The notes beneath the pieces are model-generated. The model was not told where the DNA came from. It worked only from the letters and a program-made list of their open reading frames with translations, and did not search any database. A stretch of DNA of 64,000 nucleotides from Acidimangrovimonas sediminis. Lineage in GTDB: Bacteria; Pseudomonadota; Alphaproteobacteria; Rhodobacterales; Rhodobacteraceae. Both the position numbers and the translations under genes were made by a program. Below, one piece after another: positions 8,891 through 17,507 of this stretch (the stretch's first letter is position 1; every line of letters starts with the position of its first letter). The stretch is from assembly GCF_002871005.1 (NCBI RefSeq), contig NZ_PHSN01000022.1, positions 1 through 64,000 of the forward strand, given 5' to 3'.

Positions 8891-10549
8891 TCAGCCCCGG
8901 TCGCGCCAGCGGTTGACGATCGGGTAGCGCCGGTCGAGCCAGAACGCCATGGTCGACAGCCGCGTCCCGGGGGCGGATTGGAACCGCTTCCATTCGCTGA
9001 TGTAGAGCAGATGTTCGACCCGCTCGACCGTGGCGCGGTCAAAGCCAGCGTCGACGATCTCGGCGATCGATTCCTGGTTCTCGACCAGGCGTTCGAGAAT
9101 GGCATCCAGCACCGGATAGGGCGGCAGGCTGTCCTCGTCCTTCTGGTCGGCGCGCAGTTCGGCCGATGGCGGCTTGTCGATGATCCGGGGCGCGATGACC
9201 TCGCCCGCCGGGGCCATCATCCAGGGCCGGTGATTGGCGTTGCGCCAGCGGCAGGTCTCGAACACCCGGGTCTTGTAGAGATCCTTGATCGGGTTGTAGC
9301 CGCCCGACATGTCGCCGTAGATGGTGGCATAGCCCACCGCCATCTCGGACTTGTTGCCGGTGGTCAGAAGCATCCCACCGAATTTGTTCGACAGGGCCAT
9401 CAGCATCAGCCCGCGCAGGCGCGACTGGATGTTTTCCTCGGTGACATCGGGCTGCGTGCCCTCGAACAGATGCGCCAGCGCGCCGCCCACCGCCTTGCGC
9501 GCCTCCTCGATATGCACGGTGTCGAGCTTGCAGCCCAGCGCCCGCGCGACCGAGGCCGCATCATCGAGCGAGCCCTGCGAGGTGAATTCCGACGGCAGCA
9601 TGATGCAATGCACGTTCTCGGGCCCGATGGCATCCGCGGCGACGGTGGCGACCAGTGCCGAATCGATGCCGCCGGACAGCCCCAGCAGCACGCGCTTGAA
9701 CCCCGACTTGCCGAGGTAGTCGCGCAGCGACAGCACCATCGCGTGGTAATCCTGTTCCCACGCGTCGGCGACCGGCACGGTTTCACCCTGCGCCACGCGC
9801 CAGCCCTCGTCGGTGTTTTCGAGCGTGAGTTCGCTGATGACCTCCTCGAAGGCCGGAAGCTGCATCGCCAGCGCCCCGCCGGGGTTCAGCGCGAAGGAGG
9901 CGCCGTCAAAGACCTGGTCGTCCTGCCCGCCCACGGTGTTGAGATAGATCAGCGGCAGGCCCGTCTCGACCACCCGGGCGACGGTGACGTTCAGCCGCAG
10001 GTCCCGCTTGCCCCGGCGGTAGGGGGAGCCGTTCGGCACGAACAGCACCTCGGCCCCGGTCTCGGCCAGGGTCTCGGCCACGTCGGGGTGCCAGGCGTCC
10101 TCGCACACCGGGATGCCGAGGCGCAGCGGGCCGATGCGGATCGGCCCAGAGATCGGGCCGGGGGTGAACAGGCGCACCTCGTCGAAGACATCGTCATTCG
10201 GCAGCTCGTGCTTCAGCATCCGTGCGGCGATCTTGCCGTCCTGCAAGATGAAATAGGCGTTGTAGAGCGCGGCCCCCTCGACCCATGGGCCCCCGATCCC
10301 CAGCGGCGGGCCGTCGGCGCAGCGTGCCGCCAGTTCCTCGATCGCGAGCATGGCGTCGCGCTGGAAGGCGGGGCGGCGGATCAGGTCCTGGGTCTGGTAG
10401 CCGGTGACGAACATCTCGGGCATCGCGACAAAGTCGCTGCCGGCGTCGCGCCCCGTCTCCCAGGCCGCGAAGGCCTTGTCGGCATTGGCTTTCAGCGCAC
10501 CCACGGTCGGGTTGAGCTGCGCCAGCGTGATGCGGAAAATCTCGGTCAT
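8891..10549 (-). CDS. nadE: Glutamine-dependent NAD+ synthetase
   Basis: NadE performs the last step of NAD+ synthesis, amidating nicotinic acid adenine dinucleotide with ATP and glutamine. The 552-aa protein is the two-domain form. Its N-terminal nitrilase-like glutaminase carries the triad E45, K113 and C149 (PVCEDAW). Its C-terminal synthetase has the PP-loop SGGIDS at 292-297 and the TGNKSE motif further on. The ATG at 10549 has CAGGAC just upstream; the longer open frame upstream reads as arginine-rich non-family sequence. It is divergent from the MORN-repeat gene across a 294-bp spacer. Confidence 0.95.
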   Translation of the reverse strand: MTEIFRITLAQLNPTVGALKANADKAFAAWETGRDAGSDFVAMPEMFVTGYQTQDLIRRPAFQRDAMLAIEELAARCADGPPLGIGGPWVEGAALYNAYFILQDGKIAARMLKHELPNDDVFDEVRLFTPGPISGPIRIGPLRLGIPVCEDAWHPDVAETLAETGAEVLFVPNGSPYRRGKRDLRLNVTVARVVETGLPLIYLNTVGGQDDQVFDGASFALNPGGALAMQLPAFEEVISELTLENTDEGWRVAQGETVPVADAWEQDYHAMVLSLRDYLGKSGFKRVLLGLSGGIDSALVATVAADAIGPENVHCIMLPSEFTSQGSLDDAASVARALGCKLDTVHIEEARKAVGGALAHLFEGTQPDVTEENIQSRLRGLMLMALSNKFGGMLLTTGNKSEMAVGYATIYGDMSGGYNPIKDLYKTRVFETCRWRNANHRPWMMAPAGEVIAPRIIDKPPSAELRADQKDEDSLPPYPVLDAILERLVENQESIAEIVDAGFDRATVERVEHLLYISEWKRFQSAPGTRLSTMAFWLDRRYPIVNRWRDRG

Positions 10550-10772
10550 GTCCTGTCGCGCCCGTTCTGCCGTGCTGCCCGTAACCGGGCCGATCTTTAG
10601 CAGAACATGGGGCGAGGGAAAGCCTTGGAAACCCGTGCCGGCCCCGTCAGACCGCGCAGCCGGGCGAAAGACCCGCGGCACGGCCCGGACCTGTACCGGA
10701 TCGGCACGGCACCGACAGGCCTTCACCCCGGGGTCCGCAGCGAAGTTCCGCCCGCCCGGCGCCGGCGACTGC

Positions 10773-10801
10773 TTGTCAGACCGGGGCGCCCTCCCTTAGG
10801 C
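10773..10801 (+). promoter_or_regulatory. Possible sigma-70-type promoter for the MORN gene
   Basis: TTGTCA (10773-10778) and TTAGGC (10796-10801) are 17 bp apart, about 45 bp upstream of the GTG start at 10844. The -35 match is good and the -10 match is weak. The rest of the 10550-10843 spacer shows no other feature. Confidence 0.3.
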
Positions 10802-10843
10802 TTGCCCCGCCCGCAACCGCGACGGCTAAGAGGGAGACATCCG

Positions 10844-12379
10844 GTGAAACGCACTTTCCGCGCCTCCAGGAACGGCCGCGCGCGCAGCCCGCTGCGGCTT
10901 GCGGCCGTGGCCGCACTGACCGCCCTGCCCTTCGCCATTCCCTTCGGCGTCTGGGCACAGGATTCGACCCCGGTCACCAAGCAATACGACAACGGCGGTA
11001 TCTATACCGGCAGCTTCAAGGACGGAAAGCAGAACGGCCGGGGCACCTACAAGATGCCCAATGGATACGAATACACCGGCCAGTGGGTCGAGGGAGAGAT
11101 CAGGGGACAGGGCACCGCGAAATTCCCCAACGGGTCGGTCTACGTCGGCCACTTCTCCAAGGGCGAACCCGACGGCAAGGGCAAGATCACCTCGGCCGAC
11201 GGCTCGACCTACGACGGCGACTGGGTCAAGGGACAGATGACCGGCCAGGGCACCGCGACCTATGCCAACGGGGTAAAATACACCGGGGGCTTCAAGAACG
11301 GCGTGCAGGACGGGACCGGCAAGATGACCGGCCCGGACGGCTATGTGTACGACGGCCAGTGGGTGAACGGCGCCAAGCAGGGCAAGGGCAAGATCACCTA
11401 TGCCGACGGCTCGACCTATGTCGGACAGCTGGAGGCCGGCCAGCGCCAGGGCCAGGGCACCCTGACCATGAAGGACGGCACCGTCTATACCGGCGCCTGG
11501 AAGGGCGGGCAGATCAACGGCTCGGGCAAGCTCACCATGCCTGACGGCGATGTCTACGAGGGCGAACTCGTCGATGGCAAGCGCCAGGGGCAGGGCAAGC
11601 TCAGCTACGCCAACGGCGACGTCTATGAGGGCGGGTTCAAGGACGACAAGCGCGATGGCCAGGGCACCTACCGCGCCAAGGACGGCTACGTCTACAAGGG
11701 GGTCTGGAAGGACGGCAAGCTGAACGGCACCGGCACCATCACCTATCCCGACGGCTCGACCTATACCGGCGACGTGGCCGACAGCGTGCCGAACGGCACC
11801 GGCAAGATGACCTACACCGACGGCTCGACCTACGAGGGCGCCTGGAAGGCCGGCGTCATCTCGGGCCAGGGCACCGCGAAATATGCCAGCGGCATCACCT
11901 ACACGGGCGAGTTCAAGAACGGCCGCAACGACGGCCAGGGCACGACCGTCTATCCCGACGGCTACCGCTACGAGGGCCAATGGAAGGACGGCCAGCGCGA
12001 TGGCGAGGGCACCGCGACCTATCCCGACGGCACGGTCTACAAGGGGCACTTCAGCCAGGGCAAACGCGACGGCGAGGGTGCGATCACCATGAAGGACGGC
12101 TTCAAGTACGAAGGCGCATGGCAGGACGGCCAGATCTCGGGGAAGGGCAAGGCCACCTATGCCAATGGCGACGTCTACGAGGGGATGTTCAAGGACAACC
12201 ACCGCCAGGGCCAGGGTACGATGCACTACGCCACGGGTCAGCAGGCCTCGGGCGAGTGGAAGAACGGCGCGCTGACCGGCCAGGGATCGGCCCCGGCGCC
12301 GGCGCCCGACGGCGTGGCGCCCAAGGTCGAGACACCCCCGGCCGAGGGCACCACGGGAAGCGGCGGCTCGGGGAACTGA
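10844..12379 (+). CDS. Secreted MORN-repeat protein, 511 aa
   Basis: The protein has a basic signal peptide (roughly residues 1-43, ending ...FGVWAQ). It is followed by an unbroken array of 23-residue MORN units with pattern G-x-x-Y-x-G-x-W/F-x-x-G-x-x-x-G-x-G-x-x-x-Y/M-x-D/N, from about residue 53 to 485. I count 18 regular units plus a degenerate nineteenth (GQQASGEWKNG). A short Pro/Ala/Gly-rich tail ends the protein. MORN repeats form elongated beta-hairpin sheets that bind proteins or lipids; a specific role cannot be assigned. The GTG start at 10844 is chosen because AGGGAG lies 8 bp before it and it yields a proper signal peptide. It is probably periplasmic or surface-exposed. Confidence 0.88.
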   Translation: MKRTFRASRNGRARSPLRLAAVAALTALPFAIPFGVWAQDSTPVTKQYDNGGIYTGSFKDGKQNGRGTYKMPNGYEYTGQWVEGEIRGQGTAKFPNGSVYVGHFSKGEPDGKGKITSADGSTYDGDWVKGQMTGQGTATYANGVKYTGGFKNGVQDGTGKMTGPDGYVYDGQWVNGAKQGKGKITYADGSTYVGQLEAGQRQGQGTLTMKDGTVYTGAWKGGQINGSGKLTMPDGDVYEGELVDGKRQGQGKLSYANGDVYEGGFKDDKRDGQGTYRAKDGYVYKGVWKDGKLNGTGTITYPDGSTYTGDVADSVPNGTGKMTYTDGSTYEGAWKAGVISGQGTAKYASGITYTGEFKNGRNDGQGTTVYPDGYRYEGQWKDGQRDGEGTATYPDGTVYKGHFSQGKRDGEGAITMKDGFKYEGAWQDGQISGKGKATYANGDVYEGMFKDNHRQGQGTMHYATGQQASGEWKNGALTGQGSAPAPAPDGVAPKVETPPAEGTTGSGGSGN

Positions 12380-12418
12380 GCCCCGCCATTTTCCGGCGCC
12401 CCGTCCCGGTGGCGCCCG

Positions 12419-13084
12419 TCACCCGGCCAGCATCGGCCAGAGCGAGGCCAGCAGAAGCGCCGCCATGGTCCAGTTGAAGACCGCCAGCCGGCGCGGAGAG
12501 GTCAGCAGCCGGCGCATCTGTCTCCCCAGGACGGCCCAGCAACTGATCGACGGGAAGCCGACCAGCATGAAGGCCGCGGCGACCACGATCACCCCTCGGA
12601 AATCGCCCGCCGGCGCGTAGCCCGCCAGCGCCGCCGTGATCATCGCCCAGGCCTTCGGGTTCACCCACTGGAAGCCCATCGCCTGCAGGAGCGTCATCGG
12701 CCGCCCTGTCGCGGCCTCTTCCTCCGCGCCCCCCGATCGCTCCGTACCCCCGACGCCTGTCGTGGCGCCTTCGCCGATGCCCTCGCCCGCCCGCGGTGGC
12801 GGCGCCGCGTGGGCGATCTTCCACGCCAGCCAGGCCATGTAGGCGACGCTGGCCAGTTTCAGCGTAAGATGCAGCCCCGGCCAGACCTCGAACGCCTGCA
12901 TCAGCCCGGCGCCCAGCAGCAGTACCATCACCACCATCCCGAGCGAGATCCCCAGCATGTGCGGCAGGGTCCTCAGCACACCGAAATTCGCCCCTGAGGC
13001 CAGCAGCATCAGATTGTTCGGCCCCGGCGTGATCGACGAAACCAGTGCGAACAGCGCAAGCGCCGCGAGGATCTGGAAGGTCAT
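12419..13084 (-). CDS. LysE/RhtB-family amino-acid exporter
   Basis: The 221-aa membrane protein has the LysE-family N-terminus TPGPNN (near residues 19-24), about six hydrophobic segments, and the NPKA motif in the second half. Family members export amino acids or their derivatives. Unusually, the loop after the third helix carries an insertion of about 35 residues rich in Gly, Glu and Thr (around residues 90-125). The start at 13084 has GGGAGAGGTGAC upstream. It is divergently paired with an Lrp-type regulator whose presumed operators lie in the shared spacer, a classic export-control arrangement. Confidence 0.88.
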   Translation of the reverse strand: MTFQILAALALFALVSSITPGPNNLMLLASGANFGVLRTLPHMLGISLGMVVMVLLLGAGLMQAFEVWPGLHLTLKLASVAYMAWLAWKIAHAAPPPRAGEGIGEGATTGVGGTERSGGAEEEAATGRPMTLLQAMGFQWVNPKAWAMITAALAGYAPAGDFRGVIVVAAAFMLVGFPSISCWAVLGRQMRRLLTSPRRLAVFNWTMAALLLASLWPMLAG

Positions 13085-13109
13085 GTCACCTCTCCCGTTG
13101 AGACTGAGA

Positions 13110-13177
13110 CGCAATCTTATGCGCCGGAAAGCGCAATTTGATTGCGATCCGCGTTCCGGATCATCTATTCACGCAAT
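13110..13177. promoter_or_regulatory. Probable Lrp/AsnC-type operator region
   Basis: The spacer between the LysE gene and its Lrp regulator contains a perfect inverted repeat CGCAAT-TTG-ATTGCG (13132-13146). Further CGCAAT half-sites lie at 13110-13115 and 13172-13177. The repeated half-site and the divergent position suggest binding by the adjacent regulator. Confidence 0.5.
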
Positions 13178-13179
13178 CC

Positions 13180-13632
13180 ATGGCGGAACTGGATCAGATC
13201 AACGAAAACATATTGCGCGAGCTCGGCCGCGACGGCCGGATGTCCAACCTCGATCTCGCGGCGCGGGTCGGGCTCTCGCCCTCCGCCTGCCTGCGCCGGG
13301 TGCAGGAGCTGGAGCGCCGCGGCGTGATCCTCGGCTATCGCGCCCGCATCGACCCCGGGGCGCGCGGCGCGGGCTTCATCGCCTATGTCGCCGTCGGCCT
13401 ATCGCAACACACGAAGTCCTCCCTCGAGGCCTTCGAACGCGCCGTGGCCCGCGCCCCACAGGTCACCGAATGCCACAACATCACCGGCGGCATCGAATAC
13501 CTGCTCCGGGTCGAAGTTGCCGACATCGCGGCCTACAAGACCTTCCATACCGACATCCTGGGCGCCCTGCCGCAGGTGAATTCGGTCACCTCCTACGTCG
13601 TGCTCGGCTCGCCCAAGGATAGCCGCGCGTGA
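13180..13632 (+). CDS. Lrp/AsnC-family transcriptional regulator
   Basis: The 150-aa protein has the N-terminal winged helix-turn-helix of the Lrp family (NLDLAARVGLSPSACLRRVQELE, about residues 31-53) and a C-terminal RAM effector-binding domain (from about residue 65). Such proteins form octamers and respond to amino acids. The divergent neighbour is an amino-acid exporter, so the likely job is to induce export when an amino acid accumulates. I chose the ATG at 13180, which gives the usual AELDQINENILREL start; the longer frame begins within the palindromic operator region. The downstream spacer contains repeat B. Confidence 0.9.
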   Translation: MAELDQINENILRELGRDGRMSNLDLAARVGLSPSACLRRVQELERRGVILGYRARIDPGARGAGFIAYVAVGLSQHTKSSLEAFERAVARAPQVTECHNITGGIEYLLRVEVADIAAYKTFHTDILGALPQVNSVTSYVVLGSPKDSRA

Positions 13633-13678
13633 GCCGCGGGGCGCCTCTGCCCGGGCGGCGGCGCGGGCTGGGAGAGCT

Positions 13679-13701
13679 GCGTATTTGGGGAACAATGAAA
13701 G
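13679..13701 (-). repeat. Dispersed repeat B, copy 2
   Basis: On the minus strand this reads CTTTCATTGTTCCCCAAATA plus CGC, one mismatch from the copy at 8101-8123. It lies about 45 bp after the Lrp gene. Confidence 0.6.
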
Positions 13702-13871
13702 GCAGGCGGATCGCGGCGTGGATTTAGGGGTGGCGGCGAAGAGGCGGGGATAAGGGGCGGCCTTTCGGGCTTTCCCGATCCGTCCCTCGCCTTTTCGTCC
13801 TGGGAGCCGTATTCTGGAACGGATTGGGGCGAGCCCCCGATCCCCGGAACGATGCCATCCGAAGGCCGCAG

Positions 13872-14486
13872 ATGACCCTGACCTCGCTTCTGATCTTTGC
13901 CGCCGCGCTGGCGGTCGCCGCCGGGTCGCCCGGCCCCTCGATCGCGGCGCTCGTGGCCCGCGTGCTGTCGCGCGGGGCGCGCGACGTGCTGCCCTTCCTG
14001 GCCGCGATGTGGGTGGGCGAGGCGATCTGGCTTTCGCTCGCCGTCTGGGGCCTCTCGGCGATCGCGCACGGGATGCAGCCGCTCTTTGCCGCGATCCGCT
14101 GGGCCGGGGTCGCCTATCTGCTCTACCTCGCATGGAAGATGTGGCGCGCGCCCGCCGAGACCGACGACGCCGCCCTGCCATCGCGCGCGGAACCCTGGCG
14201 GATGTTCGCAGCCGGCTTCGCGGTGACCCTGGGCAACCCGAAGATCATGCTGTTCTACCTCGCTCTCGTGCCGACGATCCTCGACCTCGCGCGGCTTGAC
14301 GTCGGCGGCTGGGCCGAGCTGACCCTGACCATGACCGCGGTGCTGATCGCGGTCGACCTGAGCTGGGTGCTGCTGGCCAGCCGCGCCCGGCGGTTGCTGC
14401 GGTCCCCGCGCGCGATCCGCGCCACCAACCGCGGCAGCGCCGTGGTGATGGCCGGCGCCGCCTCGCTGATCGCCGCCAAGGGCTGA
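13872..14486 (+). CDS. LysE-family translocator (second copy)
   Basis: The 204-aa membrane protein has the LysE-family SPGPS motif near residues 19-23, the [15 protein letters not shown] helix in the first half, and the [14 protein letters not shown] segment (about residues 120-134). It lacks the long loop insertion of the other LysE homologue at 12.4 kb. The substrate is unknown, and it is not an obvious tandem duplicate because sequence similarity is limited to family motifs. The start at 13872 puts the first membrane helix at the N-terminus. It may depend on its own promoter, because 239 bp separate it from the Lrp gene. Confidence 0.86.
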   Translation: MTLTSLLIFAAALAVAAGSPGPSIAALVARVLSRGARDVLPFLAAMWVGEAIWLSLAVWGLSAIAHGMQPLFAAIRWAGVAYLLYLAWKMWRAPAETDDAALPSRAEPWRMFAAGFAVTLGNPKIMLFYLALVPTILDLARLDVGGWAELTLTMTAVLIAVDLSWVLLASRARRLLRSPRAIRATNRGSAVVMAGAASLIAAKG

Positions 14487-14568
14487 CGGCGGGCCCGCTT
14501 TTGCGCCCGGACAGCCCTCCCTGCGCCGCACCGGCGCACGCGGCCCTTTTCTCAAACGCGACTCGGGT

Positions 14569-14574
14569 TATATT
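14569..14574 (+). promoter_or_regulatory. Possible -10 element for clpS
   Basis: TATATT stands out in GC-rich DNA about 118 bp before the clpS ATG. TTTTCT 16 bp upstream is a weak -35. Only the -10 is convincing. Confidence 0.3.
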
Positions 14575-14691
14575 GAGGGCCGAACCGAAATCCCCCGTGT
14601 CCAACTCTCACTCCCGTGGAGCCTGCCACCCTTGACCTTTACGGCAACAAACCCGACGATCGCGACCCCGTTCGCCCTTCCCCTCCGCTCG

Positions 14692-15024
14692 ATGGCCGAG
14701 CGCAAGGATGGTGAAGGCGGAGGACGCGACGGCGAAGGCGGCCTGCTGACCGAGACCAAGACCAGGACCCAGCGCCCGCCGCTCTACAAGGTGCTCCTGC
14801 TGAACGACGATTACACCCCGATGGAATTCGTCGTCCATGTGCTGGAACGGTTCTTCGGCCTCAGTCACGCCCAGGCCTTCGAGATCATGCTGACGGTGCA
14901 CAAGAAGGGCCTCGCGGTGGTCGGCGTTTTCTCATTCGAGGTGGCCGAGACCAAGGTCGCGCAGGTGATGGATTTCGCCCGCCGACACCAGCACCCGCTG
15001 CAATGCACAATGGAAAAGGAGTAG
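14692..15024 (+). CDS. clpS: ATP-dependent Clp protease adaptor ClpS
   Basis: ClpS delivers N-degron substrates to the ClpAP protease in the cytoplasm. The 110-aa protein has a flexible Gly/Glu-rich N-terminal extension (residues 1-27) and then the folded core with [16 protein letters not shown] (about 35-50), which forms the N-degron pocket and ClpA contact, and HKKGLAVVG further on. The ATG at 14692 ([10 protein letters not shown]) matches relatives; an upstream TTG at 14632 in the same frame is less likely. clpA is not in this window. The methyltransferase gene starts 21 bp downstream. Confidence 0.95.
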   Translation: MAERKDGEGGGRDGEGGLLTETKTRTQRPPLYKVLLLNDDYTPMEFVVHVLERFFGLSHAQAFEIMLTVHKKGLAVVGVFSFEVAETKVAQVMDFARRHQHPLQCTMEKE

Positions 15025-15045
15025 GGCCGCACGTTCCGGCCGCCC

Positions 15046-16056
15046 ATGCGCTCCGCCCGCCTTTCGCTCGCGCTGGATACCGGCGCCCTCGTGCTGCCGG
15101 CCGAGGGCCGGATCGCGCTGTTCCGTCCCACGGGGGACGAGGACCTCTCCGCATTGCCGCGCGACCGGATCGACGCGATCCAGTCGTTCCGCCCCGATCA
15201 TGATGCGCTGACCCGCCGCGGCCTCAAGGTGTCGCCCGAGGCGTCGGGCAGCTACGCCGCCGCCATCGTCTGCCTGCCCCGCGCCAAGGCCGAGGGCCGC
15301 GCGCTGGTGGCCGAGGCCGCGCGCCGCCTGCCAGAGGGCGCCCCGCTCTGGGTCGACGGGCAGAAGACCGATGGCATCGATTCGATGCTGAAGGACCTGC
15401 GCGGCAGGGTCGAGGTCGGCGCGCCGCTTTCCAAGGCGCATGGCAAGCTGATTTCCTTCGCCAATCCCGGCGCCGCGACCTTCGCCGACTGGCAGGCCGC
15501 CCCGCGCAAGATCGCGGGCGATTTCGTCACCCTGCCCGGGGTGTTCTCGGCCGACGGGCCCGACCGCGGCTCTGTCCTCTTGGCCGAGGCGCTGCCCGCG
15601 AAGCTGCCGGCGCGGGTGGGCGATTTCGGCGCCGGCTGGGGCTATCTCTCGCGCGCCATCCTTGCCCGCGACGGCGTCGAGGAGCTGCACCTGATCGAGG
15701 CGGAGAAGACCGCGCTTGACTGTGCCCGCAGCAACGTCACCGATCCGCGCGCGCAATTCCACTGGGCCGATGCCACGCAGGACGTGCCCGGCGCGCCGTT
15801 CCAGGCGGTGGTGACAAACCCGCCGTTCCACCAGGGCCGCGCGGCCGATCCCGACCTGGGCCTTGCCTTTCTTGCCTCGGCGGCGCGTCAGCTGACGGGC
15901 ATGGGCACGCTGTGGCTTGTCGCCAACCGCAATCTGCCCTATGAGCGCAGCCTTGCGGCGCTGTTCCGCGAGGTCGAGGAAATCGCATCTGACGGCGCCT
16001 TCAAGGTGCTGCACGCCACCGGTCCGATGACGCGGGCCAGGCCGCGGGCGCACTAA
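15046..16056 (+). CDS. RsmC-like class I SAM-dependent RNA methyltransferase
   Basis: The 336-aa protein resembles RsmC, which methylates N2 of G1207 in 16S rRNA. It has a divergent N-terminal methyltransferase-like domain (about 1-150) and a C-terminal Rossmann catalytic domain. That domain carries VGDFGAGWGYLS (SAM loop, about 190-201) and the NPPFHQG motif (about 259-265) of N2-guanine or N6-adenine methyltransferases. The exact target is inferred. There is no strong ribosome-binding site directly before the ATG; an AAGGAG at the clpS stop is about 25 bp away, so translation may be coupled to clpS. Confidence 0.85.
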   Translation: MRSARLSLALDTGALVLPAEGRIALFRPTGDEDLSALPRDRIDAIQSFRPDHDALTRRGLKVSPEASGSYAAAIVCLPRAKAEGRALVAEAARRLPEGAPLWVDGQKTDGIDSMLKDLRGRVEVGAPLSKAHGKLISFANPGAATFADWQAAPRKIAGDFVTLPGVFSADGPDRGSVLLAEALPAKLPARVGDFGAGWGYLSRAILARDGVEELHLIEAEKTALDCARSNVTDPRAQFHWADATQDVPGAPFQAVVTNPPFHQGRAADPDLGLAFLASAARQLTGMGTLWLVANRNLPYERSLAALFREVEEIASDGAFKVLHATGPMTRARPRAH

Positions 16057-16089
16057 CCCCCGGAAATCCAGGAACGTATCGAGGAAGCC

Positions 16090-16905
16090 ATGTCCTTTTC
16101 CATTGCCGGCAAGACCGCCATCGTCACGGGCGCTGCCAAGGGAATCGGCCTCGCCATCGCCCGCCAGTTCGTCGAGAAGGGCGCGAACGTCATGTTCGCC
16201 GACATGGACGAGTCCTGCCTCGCCAACGAACTCGGCGATCTGCCGAAGGAAGAAGGCCCGGTCCGCATGTTCGGCGGCGACCTTCGCCACAAGCTGACCC
16301 TGCAGAACCTGCTGTCGGCCACGATCGACGCCTTCGACCGGGTGGACATCCTGGTCAACGCCAGCCGTCAGATGTACGCCGCCGACCCGCTCTCGTCCGA
16401 GGACGACGGGGTCGAAGCGCTTCTGGAGCAGAACCTGATGACCAGCCTGCGCATGTCGCAGATGGTCGCCAAGCGCATGATCGCCCAGGCCGAGCGCGAG
16501 GGCACGGGCGGCAACGGCGCCACCATCGGGTCGATCGTCAACATCTCGTCGATCGCCGCGCGCCGGGCCCAGCCCGAGCTGATGGCGTTCTCGATCTCGT
16601 CGGCGGCGGTGGACCAGATGACCCGCTCGCTTGCCGTGGCACTGGCGCCCAAGCGGATCCGCGTGAACGGCATCGCCTTCGGGTCGGTCATGAGCACGTC
16701 TTTGAAGGAGGCGCTGAAGGACCACCCCGAGATGCGCGACCAGATCCGCAGCCGCACGCCGCTGGAACGCATTGCGCCCCCCGGAGAGCTTTGCGACGCG
16801 GCGCAGTTCCTTGCCTCGGACGGTGCGGGCTTCATCACGGGCCAGGTCCTCACGGTCGACGGCGGCCGGTGCCTCGTCGACGCGGCCCTCGCCCCCGTAT
16901 TCTGA
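16090..16905 (+). CDS. SDR-family protein lacking the catalytic Tyr-x3-Lys
   Basis: The 271-aa protein has a clear classical short-chain dehydrogenase Rossmann fold: TGAAKGIG cofactor loop at 13-20, NISS at 151-154, RVNGIAFG near 193, and the C-terminal GFITGQVLTVDGG. The active-site segment reads AFSISSAAV (166-174), where a normal SDR has YSASKAAV. The catalytic Tyr is Phe167 and the catalytic Lys is Ser171. The NNAG motif is also altered to NASR (90-93). It may bind a nucleotide without being an ordinary oxidoreductase, or it may use another mechanism. The ATG at 16090 follows GAGGAAGCC. A stand-alone gene. Confidence 0.85.
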   Translation: MSFSIAGKTAIVTGAAKGIGLAIARQFVEKGANVMFADMDESCLANELGDLPKEEGPVRMFGGDLRHKLTLQNLLSATIDAFDRVDILVNASRQMYAADPLSSEDDGVEALLEQNLMTSLRMSQMVAKRMIAQAEREGTGGNGATIGSIVNISSIAARRAQPELMAFSISSAAVDQMTRSLAVALAPKRIRVNGIAFGSVMSTSLKEALKDHPEMRDQIRSRTPLERIAPPGELCDAAQFLASDGAGFITGQVLTVDGGRCLVDAALAPVF

Positions 16906-16960
16906 CGCCCTGGCCTGAAGCTTTCTTCCGGGAGTCTGCTCCCGGCTCAGCACTCCCGGC

Positions 16961-17410
16961 TCAGCCCTTGTCAGGATAGGCCTGCCTGCAGGCGGCGATG
17001 GCGGGGCCCGCGCGCCGTTCCAGCTCCCGCCGCTTGACCTTCAGCTGCGCCAGCTCCTTGCGTGCCGCCGCCATGTCGAAGGCGGCCGGCCGTTCCACCG
17101 TGCGCCCGACCTCGGCAAGGCACATGTCGGGCCCGATCGGCCGCCCGTGCCGGTCGCGCGGCCGCGGGAAGGGACCGCAGGGCACCCATTGCACATCGCG
17201 CACCCGGTGGGCCTTCAACGTGTAGCCGCGGGCGAGATCGGTCTCCAACTGCGCGATCAGCCGGCTGACGACCTGAAGGTCGCGCGTCTCGCGGTCGATG
17301 CATTGCTGCTGCGGCGTGGCGCAGGCCGCCAGCGCCAGCATCAGCGAGAGGCCGATCGCGGGGCGCCCGCCGAGGGCGGCGTTGCGGCGCTGTAGGCGAG
17401 CTGTGGTCAT
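16961..17410 (-). CDS. Hypothetical lipoprotein, 149 aa
   Basis: The N-terminus is basic (residues 1-16), followed by a hydrophobic stretch and a lipobox LALAAC with the acylated cysteine at about residue 30. After that come a Cys-containing mature domain (cysteines in QQCIDRE, VPCGPF, DMCLAE and AACRQAY, suggesting two disulfides) and a helical, Lys/Arg/Glu-rich region at about 110-135. It is probably anchored to the inner face of the outer membrane. I recognise no family. It is convergent with the SDR gene and lies downstream of the DedA-PAP2 gene. Confidence 0.7.
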   Translation of the reverse strand: MTTARLQRRNAALGGRPAIGLSLMLALAACATPQQQCIDRETRDLQVVSRLIAQLETDLARGYTLKAHRVRDVQWVPCGPFPRPRDRHGRPIGPDMCLAEVGRTVERPAAFDMAAARKELAQLKVKRRELERRAGPAIAACRQAYPDKG

Positions 17411-17507
17411 CGAATCCCCTCCTCCGGGGCGTCAGTCTAGCCTCGTCGGGCCGCATGGGGGAAGCGCCCTTAGGGAAAGCACCCCACTTGCGCCCCGCTC
17501 CGCGCCG

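Noticed and set aside
11005-12300. Tandem 69-bp DNA periodicity considered as a CRISPR or satellite
   Set aside because: The period is in frame and encodes MORN motifs with diverged codons; there are no identical repeats with unique spacers.
14932-16953. 673-codon minus-strand frame opposite the RsmC-like and SDR genes
   Set aside because: It is a shadow of two recognisable plus-strand genes and has no domain of its own.
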